Assembly (NCBI RefSeq): GCF_013155385.1
Contig: NZ_JABJUQ010000007.1
Location: forward strand, 1,904,001-1,968,000
DNA length: 64,000 bases
Direction of reading: 5' to 3'
Source: Bacillus sp. WMMC1349
Lineage (GTDB): Bacteria; Bacillota; Bacilli; Bacillales; Bacillaceae
Below the pieces are notes generated by a model. The model did no database searches and was not told the DNA's origin. It was given only the letters and a program-made list of their open reading frames with translations. The position numbers and the translations under genes are program-made. The first letter of the stretch is position 1. Every line of letters begins with the position of its first letter. Positions 53,410 to 60,880 of the stretch are shown here, one piece after another.

Positions 53410-53614
53410 ATGAAAGACTGCTAATTAAATCAAAGATATTTAAAGATTATCATCTTGATTCTTCCATATTAATTTTACCAAATGCATGGGATGTTATGAG
53501 TGTAAAAATATATAAAGACGTGAACTACTCTCCGCTTAGTTAACGTTTGATGAAGTTATATCATATGAAGAAATGATAGGATTTCTTCATAAAACTAAGC
53601 GATATTTAATGTAA
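53410..53614 (+). pseudogene. PEP mutase/isocitrate lyase-family remnant
   Basis: A frame starting after ATG plus a 1-nt shift reads IFKDYHLDSSILILPNAWDVM then SVKIYKDV, the N-terminus of phosphonomutase-like proteins (LPNAWDAISA block). After a stop and a large internal deletion, TFDEVISYEEMIGFLHKTK resembles the later FDEM...RI helix. Most of the barrel is gone. It is divergent from the ArsR-type regulator. Confidence 0.65.
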
Positions 53615-53665
53615 GCATTTATAACTGTAGTTAAATAGGATGGTATATAACACAGTTAATTAAAC

Positions 53666-53699
53666 AAAAACCGATTTATCCTTAGGTAAATCGGTTTTT
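53666..53699. terminator. Bidirectional terminator after the MFS gene
   Basis: AAAAACCGATTTA and TAAATCGGTTTTT are perfect 13-bp inverted repeats with an 8-nt loop; both strands end in a T-run. Confidence 0.9.
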
Positions 53700-53723
53700 G
53701 TTATTGAAAACTTTCTTACCACC

Positions 53724-55115
53724 TTAAGATTTGCGGTATCCTAAAAAACACAAGATATTAAAGAGTAATAATCCCCCTGCGATATACCATGAATATCGAA
53801 AGGCTTGAATAAGCCCATCTGTTCCTAAATGGCTTTGTGTACTCATGAATGTTGCGGCAACTGCAGCACCAAAGGCAATTGCAACATTTTGTAACATGCG
53901 TTGTACGGCTCCAATGGATCCTTGTTTTTCTTTTGAAACAGATGCCATGATTGAAGCAATATTTGCTGGTTGAAAAATGCCGCCTCCAATACCGTATAGA
54001 AACAATACACTAGCTAATAGATAAGGTGACCACTGTGCTTCAATAAAACTTAAGCCGACAAATGCTATAAACATAATTCCTAAACCTATGCTCATAAATA
54101 AGGTTGTTCCAAATCGTCCCATGAATTTCCCAGCTATTCTTGAGAAAATTACTAGACCAAGTGGGGCTGATAGTAAAACAAAACCTGTTTGTAAAGGAGT
54201 TAATGACGTGAAATCCTGTAAAAAATATGGAGGGACGATAAAAATAATTGCTGATGCCACCCCAAATCCTATCGTTGCAAGTATTGGAACAATAAAGGTT
54301 GACTTAAGAAATAAATGTACATCTATAATAGGATGCTTAGTGTTGGATTCATGGAATATGAAAATACCTAATAAAATAATAGAAGCGATTATATACCCCC
54401 AAGTAGGTATACTTCCCATTACTTTGTTTGCTCCATGAGATAAGCTAAAAAGAAACAACAAAGCACTTAAAGTAAAGTATATATTTCCTAACACATCAAT
54501 AGGAGCTGGATGTTTTTCCTCTTTTATAAATCGAGAAATTTTATAACAAGCCCACAACCCTATTAAACATAATGGGATGTTAATCCAAAAAATCCATCGC
54601 CAACTTCCTAAAGAAATAACAAGCCCACCTGCTGTAGGACCTAAAATTGGTCCTAAACCTATCATTACCCCTAAGGTACCTAATGCATGATTGCGATTTT
54701 CAGGACTGACAAGAGTTGTAATAAGTGCAGCAGATGTAGCCTGTAATGCAGCAGCACCAACACCCTGAATAGCACGAAATACAATTAATTGCCACATCTC
54801 TTGAGCTAATCCACATAGTATCGAGCTAATTAAAAATATGAAAAAACCATATAAACATATTCGAAAACGACCTACACGGTCACTAATTTTCCCAAATAAC
54901 AGGATAGTTGCACTCAGTGCCATAACATATATGGTAACACTCCATGCTGTTATAGTTACTGTTGAATGAAACTCTTTTTCTAAATAAGGTAGAGCAATGT
55001 TAATAATCCCTGTATCTAAAGTTGATAAGAACATCCCGATACCAGCAATCAGAATGACTAACTTTTCCCTAAAAAGAGGGAGTTTACGATTTATAACCAC
55101 ATTTGTGTTATCCAT
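53724..55115 (-). CDS. MFS exporter, DHA2 (EmrB/QacA) type
   Basis: A 463-residue transporter with about 14 hydrophobic segments. LSTLDTGIINIALPYLEKEF is the DHA2 motif D1, GKISDRVGRFRICLYG motif A, and RAIQGVGAAALQATSAALIT with GLGPILGPTAGGLVI the antiporter motif C. Such proteins export small molecules by proton antiport. Its ATG shares a base with the stop of the formyltransferase gene (TAATG), so the three genes are translationally coupled. It is the likely exporter and self-protection factor for whatever the two enzymes make. Confidence 0.9.
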   Translation of the reverse strand: MDNTNVVINRKLPLFREKLVILIAGIGMFLSTLDTGIINIALPYLEKEFHSTVTITAWSVTIYVMALSATILLFGKISDRVGRFRICLYGFFIFLISSILCGLAQEMWQLIVFRAIQGVGAAALQATSAALITTLVSPENRNHALGTLGVMIGLGPILGPTAGGLVISLGSWRWIFWINIPLCLIGLWACYKISRFIKEEKHPAPIDVLGNIYFTLSALLFLFSLSHGANKVMGSIPTWGYIIASIILLGIFIFHESNTKHPIIDVHLFLKSTFIVPILATIGFGVASAIIFIVPPYFLQDFTSLTPLQTGFVLLSAPLGLVIFSRIAGKFMGRFGTTLFMSIGLGIMFIAFVGLSFIEAQWSPYLLASVLFLYGIGGGIFQPANIASIMASVSKEKQGSIGAVQRMLQNVAIAFGAAVAATFMSTQSHLGTDGLIQAFRYSWYIAGGLLLFNILCFLGYRKS

Positions 55116-56065
55116 TAAATTGACACTACCTGTTCATTATGTGCTTGTTCATCTATTTGTGTGCTGGTTGATAAAACATCATTTATAATCATTTGTAAAT
55201 GAAGCCATCCATCTTTTGTAGAAACAAGAATTTTATTGTTATGTTCACGAAATACACCAATACTTTGAATTGGTTGAGGATATTCTGTTCTTTCAGCACT
55301 TAATATTCGGATTTTTTCATTATATTGATTAAATGCCAAAGCTCCTTGTGGATACCCAGCGCGAATAGTGCGGAGTATGGATTCTATATCCTGTTCCCAA
55401 TTTACAAAATAATCTTCTTCTTTTGGTTGACTATAATAGGTGCGATTAGATAATAACTGCAATTTTGAAGTGAAATCTTTATTTTTAATTTTTTGAAGAA
55501 CTTGTTTTAGTAAAATAATAGATTGTTTAAAATGCGTCTCTCGAATTTCTAAAGCTGTTTCAGTCCCTGACATCACAACTGGCATTTGAGCTAAAATAGG
55601 GCCAGCATCAATCTCTGGTACGACTTGGATACACGAAACGCCACCTTCTTTTTCTCCATTTTTAGCCATCCAGAAAAAAGGTGCTAATCCAGCATACCTA
55701 GGTAATGGGCTTGGATGAAAATTTATAGTATCTTCTTTGGGGATAGATAAAATATCTTCTTTTAAGATTTTTTGGTAATTAGCAATAATAAAATAGTCAG
55801 CATTATAATTTTTTAATAATTCTACTGTGTTAGAATCATTCAGTTTATGCGGTCGTAACACGGGAATGCCAATGTCCTTGGCTTCTTTTTCTAAATCAAC
55901 TTGATCAGGTTCTCCAATATAATAAGAACATAACTTTCCTTCAGGACTAGTTACAAGAGCTTCTATGGAAATAGAAGGCTCTTGTGTTAATTCCTGAAGA
56001 AACGGTAAACCAAATTTTGAATTAACTTCTGAGAATAAAATGACTTTCGTTACAGGTGGAATCAT
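55115..56065 (-). CDS. Formyltransferase-fold enzyme (Fmt/ArnA/PurN superfamily)
   Basis: A 316-residue protein. Residues ~5-190 have the formyl-tetrahydrofolate transferase fold. The catalytic triad is visible as Asn in DTINFHPSPLPRYAG, His in NFHPS and Asp in PEIDAGPI. Residues ~215-300 resemble the Fmt C-terminal barrel. It should use 10-formyl-THF to formylate an amine. It is not the housekeeping methionyl-tRNA formyltransferase, which sits with def in Bacillus; here it lies between a ThiF-like gene (4-bp ATGA overlap) and an exporter. The acceptor is probably a small amine or aminoacyl product of the operon. Confidence 0.85.
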   Translation of the reverse strand: MIPPVTKVILFSEVNSKFGLPFLQELTQEPSISIEALVTSPEGKLCSYYIGEPDQVDLEKEAKDIGIPVLRPHKLNDSNTVELLKNYNADYFIIANYQKILKEDILSIPKEDTINFHPSPLPRYAGLAPFFWMAKNGEKEGGVSCIQVVPEIDAGPILAQMPVVMSGTETALEIRETHFKQSIILLKQVLQKIKNKDFTSKLQLLSNRTYYSQPKEEDYFVNWEQDIESILRTIRAGYPQGALAFNQYNEKIRILSAERTEYPQPIQSIGVFREHNNKILVSTKDGWLHLQMIINDVLSTSTQIDEQAHNEQVVSI

Positions 56066-56958
56066 TCAGACCACCACTTACCATGAACAATTTTAGATTG
56101 CCAAGCCATAGTATCAAACATAGCGTATCCCGGTTGAACTGGTAATTGTTGAGCACCTGGCAATTGATCAAGTTCTGTAATAGCTAATGCTAATCGTTCT
56201 GCTAAAACACCTTCTGCAAGCGGTGGGCATCCAGCAAAAATGGGCATTCTCTCTAAGTCGACAAACCAATGGTCTAACATTTCTTTACTTGGATATGAAG
56301 GCATTTCAGGGATAAGGCGTTCCATAAGTCGTTTAATAACCTCTGAAGTCATTGCAGCATCTTCAGGAATATCATATACCTCTTCGATAGGCATAGAATC
56401 TTTTGTGTATTTATAAATATATGTACCATGAGCAACTGTAGGAACCTTTAACATGAATTTACAACGGTCTGATTTTCGAAAAGCACGATGTAAGGCATAT
56501 CGATTACGAATTTCGTAAAAATCCATCTGGTCTAAAACGTAATCACAATCCTTCATAAATTCTTCAGCACTTTCAGGAGTAATCCCCTCTGGATATACCT
56601 CTATGTTTACATCTTTCGTAAGATTGTAAGTCATTTCAGCAACAACTTCAGCTTTATTTTTTCCTAGATGATCCAGATCAGCACCCATTTGTCTATTCAT
56701 ATTCGTAACATCAAATGTATCTGGATCTGCAAGTTTTAGATTTCTTACTCCCATTCTAACAAGGCGTGTAGCAAGTGCTCCTCCAATACCACCAGTTCCT
56801 GCAATTCCAACAACAGCATCACGTAGTTTTTTCTGTCTTTGTACTTGTTCTTCCTCGGTGCTGCCTAACCATCCAAGGCTTCGGTTTACGCGTTCCCAAT
56901 ACATCTCGTTATCAAATGTTTCTGATTTGTACATAAGTCTTTCGTTTTGCTTTAACAT
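56062..56958 (-). CDS. ThiF/MoeB/E1-like adenylating enzyme
   Basis: A 298-residue E1-superfamily protein. The ATP-binding loop is GIAGTGGIGGALATRLVRMGV, LADPDTFDVTNMNRQ carries the Asp/Asn/Arg nucleotide ligands, GKNKAEVVAEM the Lys, and DYVLDQMDFYEIRNRYALH the metal-binding Asp. MoeB-type zinc CxxC pairs are absent; one Cys in FAGCPPLAEG could act as a thioester or reactive residue. About 45 residues precede the Rossmann core, too few for the peptide-recognition domain of MccB. It should adenylate a carboxylate. AAGGGGG is 9 nt before the ATG. It is first in the operon with formyltransferase and exporter; no ThiS/MoaD partner is nearby. Confidence 0.88.
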   Translation of the reverse strand: MLKQNERLMYKSETFDNEMYWERVNRSLGWLGSTEEEQVQRQKKLRDAVVGIAGTGGIGGALATRLVRMGVRNLKLADPDTFDVTNMNRQMGADLDHLGKNKAEVVAEMTYNLTKDVNIEVYPEGITPESAEEFMKDCDYVLDQMDFYEIRNRYALHRAFRKSDRCKFMLKVPTVAHGTYIYKYTKDSMPIEEVYDIPEDAAMTSEVIKRLMERLIPEMPSYPSKEMLDHWFVDLERMPIFAGCPPLAEGVLAERLALAITELDQLPGAQQLPVQPGYAMFDTMAWQSKIVHGKWWSE

Positions 56959-57027
56959 AATAAATTTCCCCCTTAAGTGTTTTTACTTTCAATGTAATGA
57001 TAAAATAAAATTATCTTAATAATCTAT

Positions 57028-57049
57028 CGATTTCGTTTTTATCAAATCG
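57028..57049. promoter_or_regulatory. Candidate operator between regulator and ThiF operon
   Basis: CGATTT (57028-57033) and AAATCG (57044-57049) form an inverted repeat with a 10-bp spacer in the 111-bp divergent intergenic region. It is the only clear dyad there, close to the regulator's GGAGAG site. Confidence 0.45.
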
Positions 57050-57069
57050 TTTAAGGAGAGAGCATTAAT

Positions 57070-58176
57070 ATGGGAATTGAAATTATATTTCCTCCGTATA
57101 TAGCAAATAATAAGGAAACGCTGTTACAACGCATTCAATTTTCTTTTTCACCTTTGAATGAAATGTTTCGAAGCATGCATGTATTAAACAATCCAAAACA
57201 TCATGGGATTCACTTACCATGGGTTATTGAAGCTAAAAAAAACTTAACAAATGATATGCAAAAGGACCTACAATATTTTAACCTATGCTTTGAATTAGGA
57301 GTTCCACCCACACTTCTTCCTGGAATCTACAAATCTGTGTTTTCAATTGAAGAAGAGATAGAATTACTTGCTCAAAAATTAACTGTTAATAATGCTCGTA
57401 AAATTCTTCATGAATTAACACTTATATCTGAACATAGGGAAAATCGATTTATACCTAGTTTAGCTAAAGGAATTGAATGGACAGATTTTGCTTTCAGTGA
57501 CAAAAGTGACATACTTGAAGATTTAAAGAGAAGACCAAACTTTGTTTTCTGTAGGTTACTTCATTTCTTAACAGACTATTATCAAAAAATTTTTTCAACA
57601 ATATGGGAAGATTTGAAGTGTGAATTATTAAATGAAATTGTGGAGCAAACTACCTTGCTCAAAACAAAAGGATTTTCAGCATTTATTGCTTCCTTATCCT
57701 CAGAGCGCATTTCTTGGATCGATAATAAAAATAAATTGTATCTTCACAAACCATTTAAAACAATTTATCAGATGAAAAGTGATGAATCTATTATTTTTAT
57801 GCTTAGTTATTTTGTTTGGCCACATTTTTTTGTAGACGAAATAAAAGAGGGGATTGTTATTGTTTATGATTCTTCAGTAGCAAGAGAACAGGCATTCCCA
57901 GAGCAACCGATTGAAAAAATGGTAGATATTTACAGAGCTTTAGGGGAGCCTTCTAGACTGCAAATTTTGAGGATATTACAGGAACGTTCACTAACCACAC
58001 AATCCTTGGCACAAATTTGTCATTTGAGTGAGGGTTCGGTTTCTAGGCATCTTCAAGTACTAAAAAAAGCAAAATTAGTTACCAGTAAAAAAGATGGAAA
58101 ATATGTATTATATAAAAGTCAAAAAAATATTATACAAATTCTTTCAAAGTTAGTTATGGAAGCTACAGTAACTTAA
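57070..58176 (+). CDS. Large regulator with C-terminal ArsR-type winged helix
   Basis: A 368-residue protein. The N-terminal ~270 residues (MGIEIIFPPYIANNKETLLQ; HVLNNPKHHGIHLPWV) form an all-alpha-rich domain like the uncharacterised DUF5937-type sensor region. Residues ~280-365 are an ArsR winged helix (YRALGEPSRLQILRIL; SEGSVSRHLQVLKKAKLV; GKYVLYKSQKN). No metal-site cysteines are found in the HTH, so the ligand is likely an organic molecule bound by the N-terminal domain. It is divergent from the ThiF operon with 111 bp between, so it probably controls that operon in response to its product or substrate. Confidence 0.82.
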   Translation: MGIEIIFPPYIANNKETLLQRIQFSFSPLNEMFRSMHVLNNPKHHGIHLPWVIEAKKNLTNDMQKDLQYFNLCFELGVPPTLLPGIYKSVFSIEEEIELLAQKLTVNNARKILHELTLISEHRENRFIPSLAKGIEWTDFAFSDKSDILEDLKRRPNFVFCRLLHFLTDYYQKIFSTIWEDLKCELLNEIVEQTTLLKTKGFSAFIASLSSERISWIDNKNKLYLHKPFKTIYQMKSDESIIFMLSYFVWPHFFVDEIKEGIVIVYDSSVAREQAFPEQPIEKMVDIYRALGEPSRLQILRILQERSLTTQSLAQICHLSEGSVSRHLQVLKKAKLVTSKKDGKYVLYKSQKNIIQILSKLVMEATVT

Positions 58177-58269
58177 TACATCACAATTTTTGCCCCAAAA
58201 TACATCATATGCAAAGGGTAATGTGGAATTGAAAACAAGAGAGTTTCTTACCGCAGAACAAAGGGTGGT

Positions 58270-58424
58270 ATGTCAACATCGAAGTGGTTCAAGTATGTGA
58301 TTAAAGATAGTGGTATTGATGTCATTACTATGAGTTCGGTATCTTTTCAGAATTATGTAATCATCTTCGTTTTGGAGACATGTGGGTCGTAGAAGATCAT
58401 CTACTTGGAGGCTTCAGCTCCTAA
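58270..58424 (+). pseudogene. Tn3-family transposase (TnpA) fragment
   Basis: Two frames join to a piece of Tn3-type TnpA: TSKWFKYVIKDSGID, then a +1 shift near 58321 into HYYEFGIFSELCNHLRFGDM and WVVEDHLLGGFSS, matching the conserved YELCxLSELRxALRSGDIWV block of that family. A stop (58422-58424) ends it; the rest of the ~980-residue enzyme is absent. Nothing else is recognisable between 58177 and 58495. With the resolvase scar at 52.4 kb it suggests that the DNA in between arrived on a Tn3-like element. Confidence 0.75.
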
Positions 58425-58495
58425 ATGATGCTTTGGCTTCCTAAACCACAAAAAGTATGGTATGTTTTTATAAAAATACAAAGGTGTGAATAAAA

Positions 58496-58789
58496 ATGAA
58501 AAAATGGGTTTGGTTCCTCATCGGTTTAGTTTCGTTAGCCCTGACCTTAATTGTTTCAATTTTCGCACAAAACTACAATCTGATCATTAAGGTTTCTGGA
58601 ACAATTGGCGTCATTTCCATTCTCATCTCCGGAATCTTTTTAGGAGCCTTTGTCAATGGTGACAAACAACGCGCTAATTATTTTTCGGAAACAAAAGAGC
58701 ATAGAAAGACACGGACAATCATCTCAATAAACATACTACTTGTGGGATTACCCCATATTTTTGCTAGCATCATTTTTCTTATTATGTAA
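58496..58789 (+). CDS. DUF5316 small membrane protein
   Basis: A 97-residue protein with three hydrophobic segments (about 4-22, 28-52, 75-96) and a polar loop (NGDKQRANYFSETKEHRKTR) typical of DUF5316. AAAGGTG precedes the ATG by ~8 nt, and a good terminator follows. Function unknown. Confidence 0.75.
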   Translation: MKKWVWFLIGLVSLALTLIVSIFAQNYNLIIKVSGTIGVISILISGIFLGAFVNGDKQRANYFSETKEHRKTRTIISINILLVGLPHIFASIIFLIM

Positions 58790-58796
58790 ATACCTT

Positions 58797-58827
58797 AAAC
58801 TTGTAGATTTTTCTGCAAGTTTTTTTA
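58797..58827 (+). terminator. Terminator of the DUF5316 gene
   Basis: AAACTTG and CAAGTTT pair around a 12-nt loop, followed by a T-run. Confidence 0.8.
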
Positions 58828-59003
58828 TTTTATAAAGACAATCTTCTGATGTGAATTTGTTTTGACATACAACACGCAGAAAACATAGGCAGGAATACGG
58901 CGTGTTATGCGTAATCATGCTCACTTCAATATTTTTCTTGTTTCTTAACAAACAAGTCCGTTCTAGACAGTGTTATTCGTTAAGAAATCTACTTTGTTCT
59001 GAG

Positions 59004-59037
59004 ATAAAATAAGACTGTCGCAATTTCCGACAGTCTT
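59004..59037 (-). terminator. Terminator of the Pro/Tyr-rich gene
   Basis: AAGACTGTCG and CGACAGTCTT form a perfect 10-bp stem on the minus strand, followed by ATTTTATCT. Confidence 0.8.
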
Positions 59038-59050
59038 AGGCTCTGCTTGT

Positions 59051-59245
59051 TTACCACGGATAGAACGGATAGAATGGAGAAAAAAATGGAGAATAGTAGT
59101 ATGGATAAGGATAAAATGGCGGTCGTGGACGCGGTCTAGGGCGTGGTCTTGGACGAGGATAAGGATATGGATAAGAATAATAGGGTTGCTGTTGCTGCCG
59201 AAAGTTTTCCATCCCTTCATAGCCATGTTCAAACATTTGCTCCAT
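59051..59245 (-). CDS. Small Pro/Tyr/Arg-rich low-complexity protein (spore-coat-like)
   Basis: A 64-residue protein: an N-terminal MEQMFEHGYEGMENFRQQQQ, then PYP repeats, a (PR)n run of about six units, and a C-terminal tract of PYPYYYSPFF/PFYP. AAGGAGG is ~8 nt before the ATG and the gene has its own terminator. Composition is like small Tyr- and Pro-rich coat or crust proteins that become cross-linked. A CATAGCCTA sequence (about 59274-59282 on the minus strand) fits the sigma-K -10 form CATAnnnTA, though no well-spaced -35 AC is clear. A spore role is an inference. The near-perfect hexanucleotide repeat makes length variation likely. Confidence 0.7.
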   Translation of the reverse strand: MEQMFEHGYEGMENFRQQQQPYYSYPYPYPRPRPRPRPRPRPPFYPYPYYYSPFFSPFYPFYPW

Positions 59246-59322
59246 TATAAGTACCTCCTTTTTCTTTATCGAATACTTTAGGCTATGCTAAACTCACAAA
59301 AAAAGAGTACGTACAAATCAAA

Positions 59323-59354
59323 TAAAAAACAGTCTGACTTTTGTAGCCAGACTG
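59323..59354 (-). terminator. Terminator of gltAB
   Basis: CAGTCTG and CAGACTG pair around an 11-nt loop on the minus strand, followed by TTTTTTA. Confidence 0.85.
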
Positions 59355-59381
59355 ATGTATTTATTTTAAACCCCTCTGTTT

Positions 59382-60863
59382 TTAAGGTAATACAGAACTC
59401 CCCATCAAATATTTGTCTACTTCACGCGCCACTTCTCGTCCTTCATGGATGGCCCAAACGATTAAACTTTGGCCTTTTCTTGCGTCACCTGCAGCAAATA
59501 CGCCTTCGACATTTGTTTTGAAATCCCCATATTTTGCGTCAACTTTGTTTCTGACTGTGTTTATGCCGAACTGTTTTAATAACGGTTGTTCTGTCCCTTC
59601 AAAGCCGATTGCGATAAACACGAATTGAGCTGGCCAGATTTTCTCTGTTCCTGGAATTTCATGAAATTCAAGTTCCCCTTGCTCGTTTTTCACTTTTTCC
59701 ATTTGAACAGTGTGTAATTCTCTTAAATTACCGTTGTTATCAGAAACCAGTTTTTTTGTTTGAATGCAATACTTCCTTGGATCGCTTCCAAATTTCGCTT
59801 TCGCTTCTTCATAAGCATAATCAAGCGTATAGATATGCGGCTGTTCTGGCCACATATTTTCAGCAGTTCTTGTATCAGGTAGTTTTGGATGTTTACCGAA
59901 CTGGACGACGCTTCGTGCTTTTTGGCGCAAAGCGGTTGCAACACAGTCTGCCCCGGTGTCTCCGCCCCCGATCACAATCACGTCTTTGTTTCTCGTATTC
60001 ATAAATTTCTTATCTTTAAAATTGGAATCGAGCATACTCTTGATTGTGCCAGTTAAATAATCCATCGCAAAGTGAACACCGTTTGCTTCACGGCCCTCTA
60101 TTAAGAGGTCACGTTGTTTTTGCGCACCTGTACATAAAATGATAGCATCATATTGTTCTTTCAATTCAGCGGCAGTTATGTCTTTACCGATTTCAGTATT
60201 GATAACAAAATCAATGCCTTCTTGTGTTAACAATTTGATTCGGCGTTCAACAATGCTTTTTTCAAGTTTCATGTTTGGAATTCCGTACATCAGCAGACCA
60301 CCCGGGCGGTCTGCTCTTTCATATACAGTTACAGAATGTCCTGCCTGATTCAGTTGATCTGCACTTGCCAAGCCGGCTGGACCAGAGCCGACAATTGCAA
60401 TTTTCTTGCCAGTCCGTTTTTTAGGAATTCGCGGCTTAATCCAGCCATTTTCAAAACCTTTGTCAATAATTGTCCGCTCGATGCTTTTAATCGAAACAGC
60501 CGGATCTGAAATCGCCACTGTACATGACCCTTCACAAGGCGCTGGACAAACGCGTGAGGTAAATTCGGGAAAGTTGTTTGTTTTCAGGAGCCGCTCAAGT
60601 GCTTCTTTCCATCTTCCCCGATAGACAAGATCATTCCATTCCGGAATCAGGTTATAAATCGGACAACCTGATGTATAGCCCTTTATATCCATTCCGATTT
60701 GGCAAAAAGGTGTCCCGCAATCCATACAGCGTGCACCTTGCCGTTTTGCTGCCTCTTCAGAAAATGGCGATGAATATTCATTCCAGTCTTGAATCCGTGT
60801 GAGAGGATCTCGTTCAGCCGGCTTTTCCCGCTTGAATTCGATAAATCCTGTTGCTTTGCCCAT
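59382..60863 (-). CDS. gltB: Glutamate synthase small subunit
   Basis: A 493-residue NADPH-dependent reductase subunit, the length I recall for B. subtilis GltB. The N-terminal cysteines CMDCGTPFC, GCPIYN and CPAPCEGSC bind two [4Fe-4S] clusters; VGSGPAGLASADQLNQAG binds FAD, VIGGGDTGADCVATA binds NADPH, and GVFAAGDARKGQSLIVWAI is the C-terminal FAD motif. It passes electrons from NADPH to GltA for glutamine plus 2-oxoglutarate to two glutamates. It lies 17 bp after gltA. Confidence 0.97.
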   Translation of the reverse strand: MGKATGFIEFKREKPAERDPLTRIQDWNEYSSPFSEEAAKRQGARCMDCGTPFCQIGMDIKGYTSGCPIYNLIPEWNDLVYRGRWKEALERLLKTNNFPEFTSRVCPAPCEGSCTVAISDPAVSIKSIERTIIDKGFENGWIKPRIPKKRTGKKIAIVGSGPAGLASADQLNQAGHSVTVYERADRPGGLLMYGIPNMKLEKSIVERRIKLLTQEGIDFVINTEIGKDITAAELKEQYDAIILCTGAQKQRDLLIEGREANGVHFAMDYLTGTIKSMLDSNFKDKKFMNTRNKDVIVIGGGDTGADCVATALRQKARSVVQFGKHPKLPDTRTAENMWPEQPHIYTLDYAYEEAKAKFGSDPRKYCIQTKKLVSDNNGNLRELHTVQMEKVKNEQGELEFHEIPGTEKIWPAQFVFIAIGFEGTEQPLLKQFGINTVRNKVDAKYGDFKTNVEGVFAAGDARKGQSLIVWAIHEGREVAREVDKYLMGSSVLP

Positions 60864-60880
60864 GTTCCCCTCCCCCTTTC

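Noticed and set aside
56959-57069. Search for a microcin C-type precursor peptide upstream of the ThiF-like gene
   Set aside because: No short frame with a ribosome binding site occurs in the intergenic region, and the enzyme lacks room for a peptide-recognition domain.
59100-59180. Short tandem repeats as a CRISPR or satellite
   Set aside because: They are in frame and encode the Pro-Arg run of a small protein; no spacers.
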